64,000 nucleotides of DNA from Microlunatus capsulatus (lineage in GTDB: Bacteria > Actinomycetota > Actinomycetes > Propionibacteriales > Propionibacteriaceae), in the NCBI RefSeq assembly GCF_017876495.1, contig NZ_JAGIOB010000001.1:62001-126000 (forward strand), in the 5' to 3' direction. The first letter of the stretch is position 1. Each line of letters opens with the position of its first letter. Under the pieces are notes generated by a model, which saw only the letters and a list, made by a program, of their open reading frames with translations, was not told the DNA's origin and ran no database searches. The position numbers and the translations under genes are program-made. Shown in pieces: positions 44,046-54,254 of this stretch.

Positions 44046-46658
44046 GTGCCGCGCACCCGCACCCGACGAGGGAGGTCGGCGGCGCTCGTCGCGGCCGGCG
44101 CCCTGGTCCTGCCCCTGGTCACCCTGACGGCGCCCGCGACGGCGGCCACTCCCGTCGTCGACCCGGCGCTGGCCCGCTCGCCCGAGCTCTCCGAGACCAC
44201 CCGGCTGGCCGACCGGCGCACCGTGGTGACGGGCGACCGCGCGTGGGTGCTGGGCACCGCCGACGGCCGCTTCCCGGCGGCAGGCTTCCACACCCGAGGC
44301 GAGATGGGCGGCTTCTGGCTGCCCGACCTCAAGCTGCTCGACGGGCTGTGGTTCGGCCTCGACGGGCGCTGGATCGGCGAGGGCACGCGGACGACGACCG
44401 GCTGGGGCTACGTCCGCACCGACCTGCCCACCACCCGCGGCATCGCCGCCAGCCGCACCGACGTGGTGCCCGACGGCGTCTCCGGCGCCCTGGTGGGCCT
44501 GAGCCTGCGGGCCGACCGGACCCGGACCGTCACCCTCCGCGTCGACGCCCACTCCGAGCTGCTCGGCTCCTACCCCTGGGGCGAGTCGACGCCCGGGCAG
44601 GCCACGGTGAACCTGCCGGACACGGCGTCGGTCCGCGGTCGGGCCCTGGAGTTCCGCGACCGGGGCAACCCGCCGGGGGCGACCACGCCGGCCCACGACT
44701 GGGCGGCGGCCGTCGGGTCCTCGCTGCGGCCGAGCGCCACGGCGACGGGAGCCGACCACCGCGGACCGCAGGACCCCGCCGTCGTCTGCCCCGCCTCGGG
44801 CCCGGACGCGCCGCCGCAGCCCGCGCGCTGCGACGACACCGCCTACGGCCGCGGCGCCGGCGGCCAGCTGAGCTACCGGCTGAGGCTGCGGGCCGGCGAG
44901 GTCCGCACCATCTGGTTCGGCGTCGGCGGGTCCACCCGTGGCCCGGCCGACGCGCGCGCCGAGCTGCGGGCCGCCCTGCAGGACCCGGTCGGCGCGCTGG
45001 AGGAGAAGGTGGCCGAGCGCCGCCGGCTCGACGCCCGGACCACGGTCGACCTGCCCGGTGACCCCCGGCTCGCCGCCAGCGTCCGCTGGTCCAAGCAGAT
45101 GCTCGCCGCCTCGGAGCAGACCGTCGACGACCCGCAGCTGCGGGTGGTCCGCGCAGGCACGGCCTACCCGGCGCCCGTCGCGACGCTGGACTCGATGACC
45201 TGGCTCGGGGCCGGCTGGCCGGACTACACCTGGCTGTTCGGCACCGACGGGGAGTACACCGCCTACGCCGCGGTGGCGGCCGGCCAGTTCGGGCCGATCA
45301 AGGCCCACCTGCGTGCGCTCCGCGACGTCTCCGAGGCGGTCAACGGGGGCAGCGGCAAGATCGTCCACGAGGTCACCCCCGACGGCGCCGTCTACTTCGG
45401 GGCGAACGCCGACGAGGGCAACACCGACGAGTCGTCGAAGTACCCCTCGGCGGTGAACCTCGTCTGGAAGTGGTCGGGCGACCGGGCCTTCCTGCGCGAC
45501 CTCTACCCGGCCAGCGTCCGGGCGATGCGCCACGTGGCCTCCCTCGACGCCGACGGCGACGGCTGGCCCGAGGGCCTCGGCAACGTCGAGCGGGCCGGGA
45601 TGGGGGAGGAGAAGCTGGACAACGCCGTCTACACGATCCGCGGCTACGCCGACCTCGCCGACCTGGCGCAGGCCCGGGGCGACGCCCCGACGCGGCGCTG
45701 GGCCCTCCGGCAGGCCGACCGGCTCCTCGACCGGTTCGAGCGCACCTGGTGGTACGGCGCCGGCACCCGCTCCTACGCCGACTCCCTCGACGACCCCGGG
45801 AACGAGCAGGTGTTCCAGCGGCACTGGATCGGGCTGACGCCCACCGACGCGGTGCTGCCGCGGGTCCCGGGCCGTCCCGCCGGGCCCCTGGCCAGCCGCC
45901 GGCACGCGCAGCAGACGCTCGACCAGCACGAACGACCCTGCTACAGCTCGCCGCTGGGGCTCTTCCACACCGGCACCGGGCCGACCTCGGCCGCCGCGGG
46001 GAACACCGGCCCGAGCTGTGACGACAGCGTGTCGGCCGTGGTGAGCGAGGGCAGCGTCTTCACCCTGAACTCGGCGATCGCCGCGGTGAGCGAGGGCAAC
46101 TACGGCCGGCTCGCCGCCGACCAGCAGGGCGTCTACACCGCCGGGAACGCCCGCAGCCAGCTGGACCCCGACCTGTGGGAGATGCCGGGGATGATGCCCG
46201 AGATCGTGCCCGGCGGCACCTTCGGGGCGAACATCGACAAGCTGCTGACCGAGCGCTCGATGGTCATGCAGGCGTGGGGCGCCTACGGCACGCTGTGGCC
46301 GGTGGTCCACCAGTGGCTGGGCGTCTCCCCGGACGCCGGTCGGGGGCGCGTGGCCGTCGTGCCGCAGCTCCCGCCGGGTCAGCCCTCGGCGTCGGGCCGC
46401 GACATCCGCGTCGGGCGGGGGAGCCTCGACGTCGCGGTCCAGCGACGGGGTGCGGTGCACCGGACCGAGGTCACCCGGCACGGGCGCACCCGGCTCACGC
46501 TCGGCGTCGTGCTGCCGCGCGGGGCCGAGGTGGCGTCGGCGACGCTGGACGGCCGCCGGGTCCGCCCGACGCTCACCAGGACGGCCCGCGGGCTGGAGGC
46601 GACCGTGACGCTCGGGGCCGGCTCCGGCCGCTCCGTGCTGGTCGTGACCGTCCGCTAG
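44046..46658 (+). CDS. Secreted six-hairpin glycosidase (debranching/GH63-like)
   Basis: An 870-residue exported protein. Residues 1-34 are a signal peptide (SAALVAAGALVLPLVTLTAPATAA). An N-terminal beta-sandwich of ~280 residues (FHTRGEMGGFWLPDLKLLDGLWFGLDGRWIGEG) is followed by an alpha-barrel with WLGAGWPDYTWLFGTDGEYT, DADGDGWPEGLGNVERAG, WWYGAGTRSYADSL and YGTLWPVVHQWLGV, as in glycogen-debranching and GH63-type six-hairpin enzymes. The likely acid/base pair is the Asp of FGTDGEYT and a Glu in the late barrel (WEMPGMMPEIV). The substrate is an extracellular alpha-glucan or similar glycan (inference). GTG start after GGAGAGG. Confidence 0.82.
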   Translation: MPRTRTRRGRSAALVAAGALVLPLVTLTAPATAATPVVDPALARSPELSETTRLADRRTVVTGDRAWVLGTADGRFPAAGFHTRGEMGGFWLPDLKLLDGLWFGLDGRWIGEGTRTTTGWGYVRTDLPTTRGIAASRTDVVPDGVSGALVGLSLRADRTRTVTLRVDAHSELLGSYPWGESTPGQATVNLPDTASVRGRALEFRDRGNPPGATTPAHDWAAAVGSSLRPSATATGADHRGPQDPAVVCPASGPDAPPQPARCDDTAYGRGAGGQLSYRLRLRAGEVRTIWFGVGGSTRGPADARAELRAALQDPVGALEEKVAERRRLDARTTVDLPGDPRLAASVRWSKQMLAASEQTVDDPQLRVVRAGTAYPAPVATLDSMTWLGAGWPDYTWLFGTDGEYTAYAAVAAGQFGPIKAHLRALRDVSEAVNGGSGKIVHEVTPDGAVYFGANADEGNTDESSKYPSAVNLVWKWSGDRAFLRDLYPASVRAMRHVASLDADGDGWPEGLGNVERAGMGEEKLDNAVYTIRGYADLADLAQARGDAPTRRWALRQADRLLDRFERTWWYGAGTRSYADSLDDPGNEQVFQRHWIGLTPTDAVLPRVPGRPAGPLASRRHAQQTLDQHERPCYSSPLGLFHTGTGPTSAAAGNTGPSCDDSVSAVVSEGSVFTLNSAIAAVSEGNYGRLAADQQGVYTAGNARSQLDPDLWEMPGMMPEIVPGGTFGANIDKLLTERSMVMQAWGAYGTLWPVVHQWLGVSPDAGRGRVAVVPQLPPGQPSASGRDIRVGRGSLDVAVQRRGAVHRTEVTRHGRTRLTLGVVLPRGAEVASATLDGRRVRPTLTRTARGLEATVTLGAGSGRSVLVVTVR

Positions 46659-46720
46659 CCGGGAGCCCGGTCGACCGGTCCTGGAGGGTCTGGTCGGCCG
46701 GGCCGCCCCCGGGAGGAGAA

Positions 46721-46750
46721 ACGGCCCCCGCCCTGTCGGACGGGGGCCGT
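46721..46750 (+). terminator. Strong GC hairpin after the glycosidase gene
   Basis: ACGGCCCCCG (46721-46730) and CGGGGGCCGT (46741-46750) are perfect reverse complements with a 10-base loop, 63 bases after the stop. Confidence 0.65.
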
Positions 46751-46892
46751 CGGTCGTCCCTCCCCAGGAACGTCAGGCGTCAGGTCTGCTACCCGCTCGG
46801 CCGTTCCTCAATCGCGCGCGTACCCCTCGTCCTGACCCGGCAGACGCGCCAGGAGCCCGCACGGAGCCCGACCGCTTCCCTGCGCAGCGCAA

Positions 46893-46904
46893 GAAAGCGT
46901 TTCC
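46893..46904. promoter_or_regulatory. Upstream LacI operator of the ABC operon
   Basis: GAAAGCGTTTCC matches the shared consensus GAAARCGYTTYC of the three other sites in this island. It lies 204 bases before the promoter-overlapping site, so looping is possible. Confidence 0.5.
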
Positions 46905-47064
46905 GCAACGATCCCGGCCGCAGCCGGGAGCTGTGCGGCGGACCGACCTGGTCGCCCGGCACGGGTCCGTCGACCGCCGGGCTAGTCGATCCGCCCTCTG
47001 ACAGGCGGTGTTGCCGACGTCGGCGGGGCGTCGACGGCACCGCCGGGACCTCTGGAGGAGGGCG

Positions 47065-47108
47065 TTGACACTGCCCTGGCGTCCGTCTAGGGTCCAGAAA
47101 GCGCTTTC
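47065..47108 (+). promoter_or_regulatory. Sigma-70-type promoter with LacI operator at the start site
   Basis: TTGACA (47065-47070), 17-base spacer, TAGGGT (47088-47093). GAAAGCGCTTTC (47097-47108), a perfect 12-bp palindrome, covers the expected transcription start, so bound LacI repressor would block the ABC operon. Confidence 0.75.
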
Positions 47109-47132
47109 ACATCAACGTCGAGGGGAAGTTTC

Positions 47133-48428
47133 ATGAGCCTGAACCGTAGGCAGTTCCTGGCGGGCAGCCTGGCCGCCGCCGCAGCCTCCGCAGGTCTGGC
47201 GGCCTGCAGCAGCGACTCCGGGAGCGGGGGCAGCGCGGACGGCACGGCCGACCTGGCCTTCACCTGGTGGGGCAACGACGTGCGCAACAAGAACACCGCG
47301 GACGCGATCTCGGCGTACACCAGCGCCAACCCGACGGTGAAGATCTCCCAGCAGCCGGGGGAGTGGGCGAGCTACTGGGACAAGCTGGCCACCCAGACCG
47401 CCGGCGGCACGGCCCCCGACGTCATCCAGATGGACGTCGCCTACATCAGCGAGTACGGCAGCCGCGGCGCCCTGCTGGACCTGGAGCAGAACGGCGCGGA
47501 CGTCTCCAAGTTCGCGCCCGGCACCGTCGACTCGGGCAAGGTGGACGGCCAGCTCGTGGGCATCAACGCCGGCGTCAACGCCGCGGTGATCCTGGCCAAC
47601 CCGAAGGTGTTCGAGAAGGCCGGGATGGACCTCCCGGACGACACCACCTGGACCTGGGACTCCCTGATGAGCACGGCGGCGGAGGTCGCCTCCAAGGCCG
47701 ACGTGCCGACCGGCGTCGCAGCCCTGTTCCCCACCGACGTCATGTTCGCGGCCTACCTGCGCCAGAACGGCAAGGAGCTGTGGCGGGACAACCAGCTGGG
47801 CTTCGAGCCGGCCGACGCGCAGGCATGGTTCGACCTGATGATGCGCTACCAGGACGCCAAGGCGATGGGCACCCCGGCAGCGATGACCGAGGAGTCGACC
47901 AAGCCCGTGGACCAGGCGGCCATCGCGGTCGGCTCGGCCGCCATGCAGACCTCGAACTCCAACCAGCTGGAGGCGCTCAGCGCCGCCGCCGGCACCGAGC
48001 TGGTGCTGCTCCGCTTCCCGAGCCTCGCGGGCAAGGCGACCGAGCGCAAGGCCTGGTACAAGGCGTCGATGCTCTACTCGGCGTCGGCCCGCAGCAAGGA
48101 CCCGGAGGCCGCCGTGGCCTTCATCAACTGGCTGGTGAACTCCCCCGAGGCGGCGAACGCCAACCTCGCCGAGCGGGGCATCCCCGCCAACACCGAGATG
48201 GCCGCCGCGATCCAGCCCAAGATCTCCAAGGTCCAGCAGTCGGTGGCGAAGTTCATCGCCGACATCGAGCCCGAGCTGGCCGGCACGCTGCCCAACCCGC
48301 CGGCCGGCGGCGGCACCCTGGGCGGGGTGATGCTGCGCTACGAGACCGACGTGCTGTTCGGGAAGTCGAGCACCGCCGAGGCGGCGCAGAAGTTCGTGGA
48401 CGAAGTCAAGTCGAACCTGACGGCCTGA
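47133..48428 (+). CDS. Sugar ABC transporter substrate-binding lipoprotein
   Basis: A 431-residue binding protein. NRRQFLAG is a Tat-type twin arginine, and the lipobox LAAC puts the lipidated Cys at residue 25, so it is exported folded and tethered outside the membrane. The mature part has the family-1 fold: LAFTWWGNDVRNKNT, GGTAPDVIQMDVAYISEY, PTGVAALFPTDVMFAAYLRQNG and AVAFINWLVNSPEAAN. This is the CUT1 oligosaccharide type. It heads an operon with two permeases, under a strong promoter and the LacI operator. The ligand is probably a plant-derived oligosaccharide (inference from GH106 and GH51). Confidence 0.93.
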   Translation: MSLNRRQFLAGSLAAAAASAGLAACSSDSGSGGSADGTADLAFTWWGNDVRNKNTADAISAYTSANPTVKISQQPGEWASYWDKLATQTAGGTAPDVIQMDVAYISEYGSRGALLDLEQNGADVSKFAPGTVDSGKVDGQLVGINAGVNAAVILANPKVFEKAGMDLPDDTTWTWDSLMSTAAEVASKADVPTGVAALFPTDVMFAAYLRQNGKELWRDNQLGFEPADAQAWFDLMMRYQDAKAMGTPAAMTEESTKPVDQAAIAVGSAAMQTSNSNQLEALSAAAGTELVLLRFPSLAGKATERKAWYKASMLYSASARSKDPEAAVAFINWLVNSPEAANANLAERGIPANTEMAAAIQPKISKVQQSVAKFIADIEPELAGTLPNPPAGGGTLGGVMLRYETDVLFGKSSTAEAAQKFVDEVKSNLTA

Positions 48429-48432
48429 CGCC

Positions 48433-49389
48433 GTGAGCGTCATCTCCGAGCTCTCGAGCATCAGCCGCAGCAAGGCCAGGACACCGGAGGAGAAGGCGCG
48501 GCAGGCGAAGGAGGCCGGCCGCGACAACAAGGCCGGCTACCTCTTCCTCGCGCCGTGGCTCGTCGGCCTGGTGGTCATCACCATCGGGCCGATGGTCGCC
48601 TCGCTGTACCTCTCGTTCACCGACTACAGCCTCATCCAGCCGCCGCGGTGGAGCGGGCTGGACAACTACGTGCGGATGCTGAACGACGCGCGCCTGCACA
48701 ACTCGATCAAGGTCACCTTCACCTACGTGGTGGTCTCGGTCCCGCTGCAGCTGGGCCTGGCTCTGGGCATCGCGGTGCTGCTGGACAAGGGCATGCGCGG
48801 CCTCGCGCTGTACCGGTCCCTGTTCTACCTGCCCTCGATGCTGGGCGCCTCCGTGGCCATCGCGGTGCTGTGGCGCCAGATGTTCGGCGGCGAGGGCCTG
48901 GTCAACCAGCTGCTCCAGGCCGTCGGGATCAACTCGACGACGGGCTGGATCTCCGACCCGTCCTACGCGCTCGGCACGATCATCCTGCTGCACGTGTGGA
49001 CGTTCGGCTCGCCCATGGTGATCTTCCTGGCCGGTCTGCGGCAGATCCCCGGCATGTACTACGAGGCCGCCGCCGTCGACGGGGCGAGCCGGTGGACGCG
49101 GTTCACCAAGATCACGCTGCCGCTGCTGTCGCCGATCATCTTCTTCAACCTGGTGCTGCAGGTGATCAACGCGTTCCAGTCCTTCACCCAGGCCTTCGTC
49201 GTCTCGAACGGGACCGGCGGGCCGTCGGACTCGACGATGTTCTACTCGCTGTACCTGTACCAACGGGGCTTCGGGCAGTTCCAGATGGGCTACGCGTCCG
49301 CGATGGCCTGGCTGCTGGTGGTCATCGTCGGGGTCCTCACCGCGATCAACTTCTTCGCCTCCAAGTACTGGGTGTTCTACGATGACTGA
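48433..49389 (+). CDS. CUT1 sugar ABC transporter permease (MalF-type)
   Basis: A 318-residue permease with six transmembrane helices after a ~38-residue charged N-terminus. AGYLFLAPWLVGLVVITIGP is the first helix, and YYEAAAVDGASRWTRFTKITLP near residue 215 is the EAA loop that docks on the ATPase. It starts at GTG 48433, four bases after the binding-protein stop. Its end overlaps the second permease by eight bases. No ATPase gene is in the operon, so it probably uses a shared MsiK-like ATPase encoded elsewhere. Confidence 0.93.
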   Translation: MSVISELSSISRSKARTPEEKARQAKEAGRDNKAGYLFLAPWLVGLVVITIGPMVASLYLSFTDYSLIQPPRWSGLDNYVRMLNDARLHNSIKVTFTYVVVSVPLQLGLALGIAVLLDKGMRGLALYRSLFYLPSMLGASVAIAVLWRQMFGGEGLVNQLLQAVGINSTTGWISDPSYALGTIILLHVWTFGSPMVIFLAGLRQIPGMYYEAAAVDGASRWTRFTKITLPLLSPIIFFNLVLQVINAFQSFTQAFVVSNGTGGPSDSTMFYSLYLYQRGFGQFQMGYASAMAWLLVVIVGVLTAINFFASKYWVFYDD

Positions 49390-50296
49390 TCTCCAGACGC
49401 GCGCGGCCTCGCCCGTGCAGGCCGGCGGACCGGCCCCCACCACGGCCGACCACCGGCGCCACCTCCTGCTCGGCCGCGGACGCTCCGTGCTCAAGCACGT
49501 CGCGCTCGTCGCCGTCAGCCTGGTGATGGTCTACCCGCTGCTGTGGATGCTGGTGAGCTCGTTCCGGCCCACCGAGGTGATCTTCCGCAGCCCCGGCCTG
49601 TGGGTCAACGACCTGGTCACGACCAACTACACGGGCGGCTGGAACGCCCTCAGCAACCCGTTCGGCCACTACCTGCTGAACTCGGCGGTCGTGGTGGTGG
49701 GGGCCGTCGTCGGGAACCTGCTGTCCTGCTCGCTCGCGGCCTACGCGTTCGCCCGGCTCAAGTTCCGGGGCAAGACCCTCTGGTTCTCGATCATGCTCGT
49801 GACGATCATGCTGCCGATCCACGTCATCGTCGTGCCGCAGTACATCCTGTTCAACCAGCTGGGGTGGATCAACACCTTCATCCCGCTGGTGCTGCCGAAG
49901 TTCCTCGCCACGGACGCGTTCTTCGTCTTCCTCATGGTCCAGTTCATCCGCGGCATCCCGCGCGAGCTGGACGAGGCGGCCCGGATCGACGGCTGCGGGC
50001 ACGGGAAGATCTTCCTGCGGGTGATGGTCCCGCTGATGGGTCCGGCCCTGGCCACGACGGCGATCTTCACCTTCATCTGGACCTGGAGCGACTTCTTCAC
50101 CTCGCTGATCTACCTGACCGACCCCGACAAGTACACGGTCCCGGTCGCCCTGCGGTCCTTCCTCGACTCCACCAGCGGCAGCAACTGGGGCGCCATGTTC
50201 GCGATGTCGATCGTGTCGCTCGTGCCGATCTTCCTCGCCTTCCTCTTCGGCCAGCGGTTCCTGGTCAAGGGGATCGCGACCACCGGCGGCAAGTGA
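49382..50296 (+). CDS. CUT1 sugar ABC transporter permease (MalG-type)
   Basis: A 304-residue permease with six predicted helices. LVMVYPLLWMLVSSFRPTEVIF opens the membrane part, and LDEAARIDGCGHGKIFLRVM near residue 200 is the EAA loop. It partners the MalF-type protein to form the channel. Its ATG lies within the previous gene, so translation is coupled. A Gfo/Idh/MocA gene follows after 43 bases in the same transcript. Confidence 0.93.
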   Translation: MTDLQTRAASPVQAGGPAPTTADHRRHLLLGRGRSVLKHVALVAVSLVMVYPLLWMLVSSFRPTEVIFRSPGLWVNDLVTTNYTGGWNALSNPFGHYLLNSAVVVVGAVVGNLLSCSLAAYAFARLKFRGKTLWFSIMLVTIMLPIHVIVVPQYILFNQLGWINTFIPLVLPKFLATDAFFVFLMVQFIRGIPRELDEAARIDGCGHGKIFLRVMVPLMGPALATTAIFTFIWTWSDFFTSLIYLTDPDKYTVPVALRSFLDSTSGSNWGAMFAMSIVSLVPIFLAFLFGQRFLVKGIATTGGK

Positions 50297-50339
50297 GCAC
50301 CGCCGGTCCCGCTCCGACCACCCCCCAGGGAGAGCACAC

Positions 50340-51671
50340 ATGACGGGCAGACGCCGCTACATCGTGGTGGGCACCGGCCACCGCGCGCAGATGTACCTGA
50401 ACGCGATCGCCGGCGAGCACCGCGACGACGCCGAGCTGGTCGCGCTGGTCGAGCCCAACCCGGGCCGGCTCGCCGCCCACCTCGACCGGCTCGCGGCCAC
50501 CGGGTTCGACGTGACGGCGGTCGAGCGGGCGCACCCCGACGAGCTCGAGGCGGTCGTCGCCCGCACCCGCGCCGACCGGGTCGTCGTCACCTCGCCCGAC
50601 TTCACCCACGCGACGATGGTCGTCCGGGCCCTCGACGCCGGAGCGGACGTCGTCGTGGAGAAGCCGCTGACGATCGACCCGGACGGCGTCCGGGCGATCG
50701 CCGCCGCCGTCGAGCGGTCGGGGCGCCAGGTGGTGGTCACCCACAACTACCGCTACTCCCCGCGCAACTCCGGGCTCAAGCAGCTGATCAAGGACGGGGC
50801 CGTCGGCCGGCCGCTGTCGGTGACCTTCGAGTGGGTCCTCGACACCGCGCACGGGGCCGACTACTTCCGCCGCTGGCACCGGGACAAGGCGAACTCGGGC
50901 GGCCTGCTCATCCACAAGGCCTCCCACCACTTCGACCTGATCAACTGGCTGCTGGCCGACGCGCCCGTGTCGGTCTACGCCCGCGGCGGGGTCCGGTTCT
51001 ACGGCGCGGAGGCGGCCGCCGAGCGCGGCCTCCCCGACCGGCCGCCGCGCGGCACCCACGACGGCGCGCACACCCCGTGGGAGCTCGACCTCCGCAGCGA
51101 CCCGTGGCTGAAGACCCTCTACCTCGACAACGAGGGCCACGACGGCTACCTCCGCGACCAGGACGTCTTCGGCGAGGGCATCACGACCGAGGACAACCTC
51201 GCCCTCGTCGTCGACTACGGCCACGGCGCGACGCTCAGCTACGCGCTGAACGCGCACGCCCCCTGGGAGGGCTACCGGATCGCCGTCAACGGCACCGAGG
51301 GCCGGGCCGAGCTGGAGGTCGTCGAGCGGGCGGCCGTGCTCACCGACGCCGAGGGCCGCGTCGTCGTCGACCCCAGCGCGCTGCCGGCCTCCACGACCCG
51401 CGAGGGCGGCGAGCGGCTGACCCTGCAGCGGCACTGGGAGGTGGCGCAGGAGGTGGAGATCCTCTCCGGCGACGGCGGCCACGGCGGCGGTGACGCCCTG
51501 CTGCTGGCCGACGTCTTCCGCGGACCGGGCGACGACTGGCTGGAGCGGCCCTCCACCTGGGTGGACGGCGTGCGGTCCATCGCCGTGGGGCTGGCCGGCA
51601 ACGAGTCCCTGCGGACCGGGCTGCCCGTGCGGGTGGCCGACCTGGAGCTGGGCGTGGAGGTGGCCCGCTGA
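50340..51671 (+). CDS. Gfo/Idh/MocA-family oxidoreductase of the sugar operon
   Basis: A 443-residue dehydrogenase, longer than most. [11 protein letters not shown] is the dinucleotide loop, [10 protein letters not shown] near 105 the EKP motif, [11 protein letters not shown] near 138 and [14 protein letters not shown] near 195 the active-site His region. Insertions such as [15 protein letters not shown] near 275 resemble members that act on glycosides or amino sugars, some by an oxidation-elimination mechanism. It is in an operon with an importer and a rhamnosidase, so it probably modifies the imported sugar. ATG at 50340 follows GGGAGAG. Its TGA overlaps the next gene's probable CTG start. 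Confidence 0.9.
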   Translation: MTGRRRYIVVGTGHRAQMYLNAIAGEHRDDAELVALVEPNPGRLAAHLDRLAATGFDVTAVERAHPDELEAVVARTRADRVVVTSPDFTHATMVVRALDAGADVVVEKPLTIDPDGVRAIAAAVERSGRQVVVTHNYRYSPRNSGLKQLIKDGAVGRPLSVTFEWVLDTAHGADYFRRWHRDKANSGGLLIHKASHHFDLINWLLADAPVSVYARGGVRFYGAEAAAERGLPDRPPRGTHDGAHTPWELDLRSDPWLKTLYLDNEGHDGYLRDQDVFGEGITTEDNLALVVDYGHGATLSYALNAHAPWEGYRIAVNGTEGRAELEVVERAAVLTDAEGRVVVDPSALPASTTREGGERLTLQRHWEVAQEVEILSGDGGHGGGDALLLADVFRGPGDDWLERPSTWVDGVRSIAVGLAGNESLRTGLPVRVADLELGVEVAR

Positions 51672-54247
51672 CCCCGGCACCCTGGCCGTCGCCGGCCGCG
51701 CTGCGGGCGGGGTTCGCCCGCCCGCCGCGGGAGGCGGCGCCGATGGTGCGCTGGTGGTGGTTCGGCCCCGACGTGAGCCGGGACGAGCTGGACCGCGAGC
51801 TCACCGCGATGGCCCGGGCCGGCTTCGGCGGGGCCGAGGTGTCCTACGTCTACCCGCTGGGCCCGGTGGCGGACCCGCTGCTCTCGCCCGGGTTCCTCGC
51901 CGACCTGCGCCACGCCGCGGACCGGGCCGCCGCGCTCGGCCTGCGGTTCGACCTGACGCTGGGCAGCGGCTGGTCGTTCGGGGGGCCGCACGTGACGCCC
52001 GCGCTGGCCGCCCGCCGACTGCGCTGGGACCGCCGCGAGATCGGCCCCGGCCCGCTGGCGGTCCCCGTCGTCGCGGCCTGGCCCGGCGACGAGCTGGTGG
52101 CCGCCTACCTCGGCGCCGGCTCGCTGCAGGAGGAGCCGGACACCTGGACCCCGCTCTCGGTCGTCGACGGCGTCCTCCGGGTGCCCGACGGCACCGGGAC
52201 CCGGGTCGTGCTGCTGGCCACGACCCAGCACACCGGCCAGAACGTCAAGCGCGCCGCGGTCGGCGCCGAGGGGCCGGTCCTCGACCACTACAGCGCCGCG
52301 GCCACGGCGGCCCACCTGCGCGCCGTCGGCGATCCGCTGCTGGACGCGGTGCCGGCGTCGCTGCTGGGCTCGGTGTTCTGCGACAGCCTCGAGGTCTACG
52401 GCGCGGACTGGACGCCCGGGCTGCCCGAGGAGTTCGCCCGCCGCTGCGGCTACCCGCTGCTGCCGGTGTTGCACGCGCTCGCCGCCGACGGGCCCGAGAG
52501 CGCCCGGGTGCGAGCGGACTACCACCGCACGCTGGTGCACCTCTACGAGGAGAACTTCGTCCAGGTCGTCCAGCGCTGGGCCGCGGCCCGCGGGGTGCCG
52601 TTCCGCCTGCAGGGCTACGGCACGCCGCCGGCGACGGTGAGCAGCTACCGCTTCGCCGACCTGCCCGAGGGGGAGGGCTGGGGGTGGACCTCGCTCACCC
52701 AGACCCGCTGGGCCTCCTCGGCCGGCCACCTCTACGGCCGCCCGGTCATCTCCTCCGAGGTGTGGACCTGGGTGCACTCGCCGTCCTTCCGGGCCACCCC
52801 GCTGGACCTGCAGGGCGAGGCCCACGACCACCTGCTCAACGGCGTCAACCAGCTGGTGGGGCACGGCTGGCCCTACTCACCGCCCGACGCGCCCGGCCTG
52901 GGCTGGTTCTTCTACGCCGCCGGCGCGCTGGACGATCGCAACCCGTGGTGGGACGCGATGCCCGGGCTGAACGCGCAGCTGACGCGGCTCTGCTGGCTGC
53001 TGCGCCAGGGCGACCCCGTCGCCGACGTCGCGGTCTACGTGCCCGACGAGGACCTGTTCGCCGCCCTCGGCACCGCGACCGGCGGCTCGCTCGACCTGTG
53101 GCAGGAGGCGCGCCGCCGGATCGGCGACGGCGTCCCGGCCGCCGTCCGCCGCTCCGGGCTCGACTACGACCTCGTCGACGACGACGCCCTGGCCACGGTG
53201 CCGCCCGACCGCTACCGCGTCGTCGTGCTGCCGGCCACCACGACCGTGCCGGCGGCCACCACCACCTGGCTGGGGCACGTGCTGGCCGCGGGCGGCACCG
53301 TCCTGCGTGTCGGCTCGACGGTGGCCGTCGGGGGCGCGGTCGACGTGGCGCCGGAGGACCTCGGCGAGGCCCTGCTCGCGGCCGTCGAGCCCGACCTGGC
53401 CCTGGACCCGCCCAGCCCGGAGGTCGGCTCCGTGCACCGCCGGACGGCGGGCGCCGACGTCCACCTGCTCGTCAACACCGGGGCCGCCGACCGCACGCTG
53501 CGGGTCAGCCCCCGCGCGCACCGCGCCTGGTGGTCGCTGTGGGACGCCCGCACCGGCGGCGTCCGCCGGACCGGCCGGGTCGGCGAGCCCGTCGCGCTCA
53601 CGCTCGAGCCGTACGAGGCCGTCGTGCTGGTGCTGACCGACGAGCCGCCGGAGCCGGCCGACGACCCGCCCCCGCCCCCGTGGGTCGGGGCGCGGCTGCT
53701 GGAGGGCGGCTGGCACGTGTCCTGGGCCGAGGGCGTCGAGCGAGCGGTCGACCTCCCGCACGTCTGGGAGGACGACCCCGACCGGCCCCCGGGCGCCGCC
53801 ACGGCGCGCTACCGCGCCGACGTCGAGCTCACGGCGCCGACCCCGGGTCAGGCCGTCGTCCTCGACCTGGGCAGCGCCGAGGTCCGCGACGACGCCCAGC
53901 CCGTGCACGTGGGGATGGTCGGGCCCTCCTACCGGGCGGCCGCCCGGCCGCCGGTCGGCGAGACCGCCCGGGTGCGCGTCAACGGCCTGGACTGCGGCGT
54001 CGTCTGGGCGCCGCCCTACCGGGTGGACGTCAGCGCCGCCGTGCGGCCCGGGACCAACCGGGTGGAGATCGAGGTCGCGGGCACCGCCGTCGCCGCGCTG
54101 GCCGCCGACGAGCACGTCGCCGCGCGGGCGGCCGCGAGCGAGGAGCGGCACGGCCGCCGGTTCCGGATGCAGCAGCTGGAGCTGGCCACGGCCACGGTCC
54201 GCTCGGGTCTGCTCGCCGTGCCCGTGCTGCGCACCAGCGGGGCCTGA
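51668..54247 (+). CDS. GH106-type alpha-L-rhamnosidase, probable CTG start
   Basis: An 859-residue glycoside hydrolase. [52 protein letters not shown] and [13 protein letters not shown] match the GH106 rhamnosidase barrel. A C-terminal galactose-binding-like domain ([30 protein letters not shown]) ends it. No signal peptide, so it cleaves imported oligosaccharides. The conserved [15 protein letters not shown] segment lies before the first ATG (51743), so I start at CTG 51668: it has GGAGG 7 bases upstream and forms CTGA with the preceding stop, like the ATGA/GTGA couplings elsewhere here. Starting at 51743 would drop 25 residues. Confidence 0.82.
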   Translation: MTPAPWPSPAALRAGFARPPREAAPMVRWWWFGPDVSRDELDRELTAMARAGFGGAEVSYVYPLGPVADPLLSPGFLADLRHAADRAAALGLRFDLTLGSGWSFGGPHVTPALAARRLRWDRREIGPGPLAVPVVAAWPGDELVAAYLGAGSLQEEPDTWTPLSVVDGVLRVPDGTGTRVVLLATTQHTGQNVKRAAVGAEGPVLDHYSAAATAAHLRAVGDPLLDAVPASLLGSVFCDSLEVYGADWTPGLPEEFARRCGYPLLPVLHALAADGPESARVRADYHRTLVHLYEENFVQVVQRWAAARGVPFRLQGYGTPPATVSSYRFADLPEGEGWGWTSLTQTRWASSAGHLYGRPVISSEVWTWVHSPSFRATPLDLQGEAHDHLLNGVNQLVGHGWPYSPPDAPGLGWFFYAAGALDDRNPWWDAMPGLNAQLTRLCWLLRQGDPVADVAVYVPDEDLFAALGTATGGSLDLWQEARRRIGDGVPAAVRRSGLDYDLVDDDALATVPPDRYRVVVLPATTTVPAATTTWLGHVLAAGGTVLRVGSTVAVGGAVDVAPEDLGEALLAAVEPDLALDPPSPEVGSVHRRTAGADVHLLVNTGAADRTLRVSPRAHRAWWSLWDARTGGVRRTGRVGEPVALTLEPYEAVVLVLTDEPPEPADDPPPPPWVGARLLEGGWHVSWAEGVERAVDLPHVWEDDPDRPPGAATARYRADVELTAPTPGQAVVLDLGSAEVRDDAQPVHVGMVGPSYRAAARPPVGETARVRVNGLDCGVVWAPPYRVDVSAAVRPGTNRVEIEVAGTAVAALAADEHVAARAAASEERHGRRFRMQQLELATATVRSGLLAVPVLRTSGA

Positions 54248-54254
54248 GCCGACC

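Noticed and set aside
43494-46481. A 995-residue minus-strand frame opposite the secreted glycosidase
   Set aside because: The glycosidase has a signal peptide and family motifs; the antisense product has no recognisable domain.
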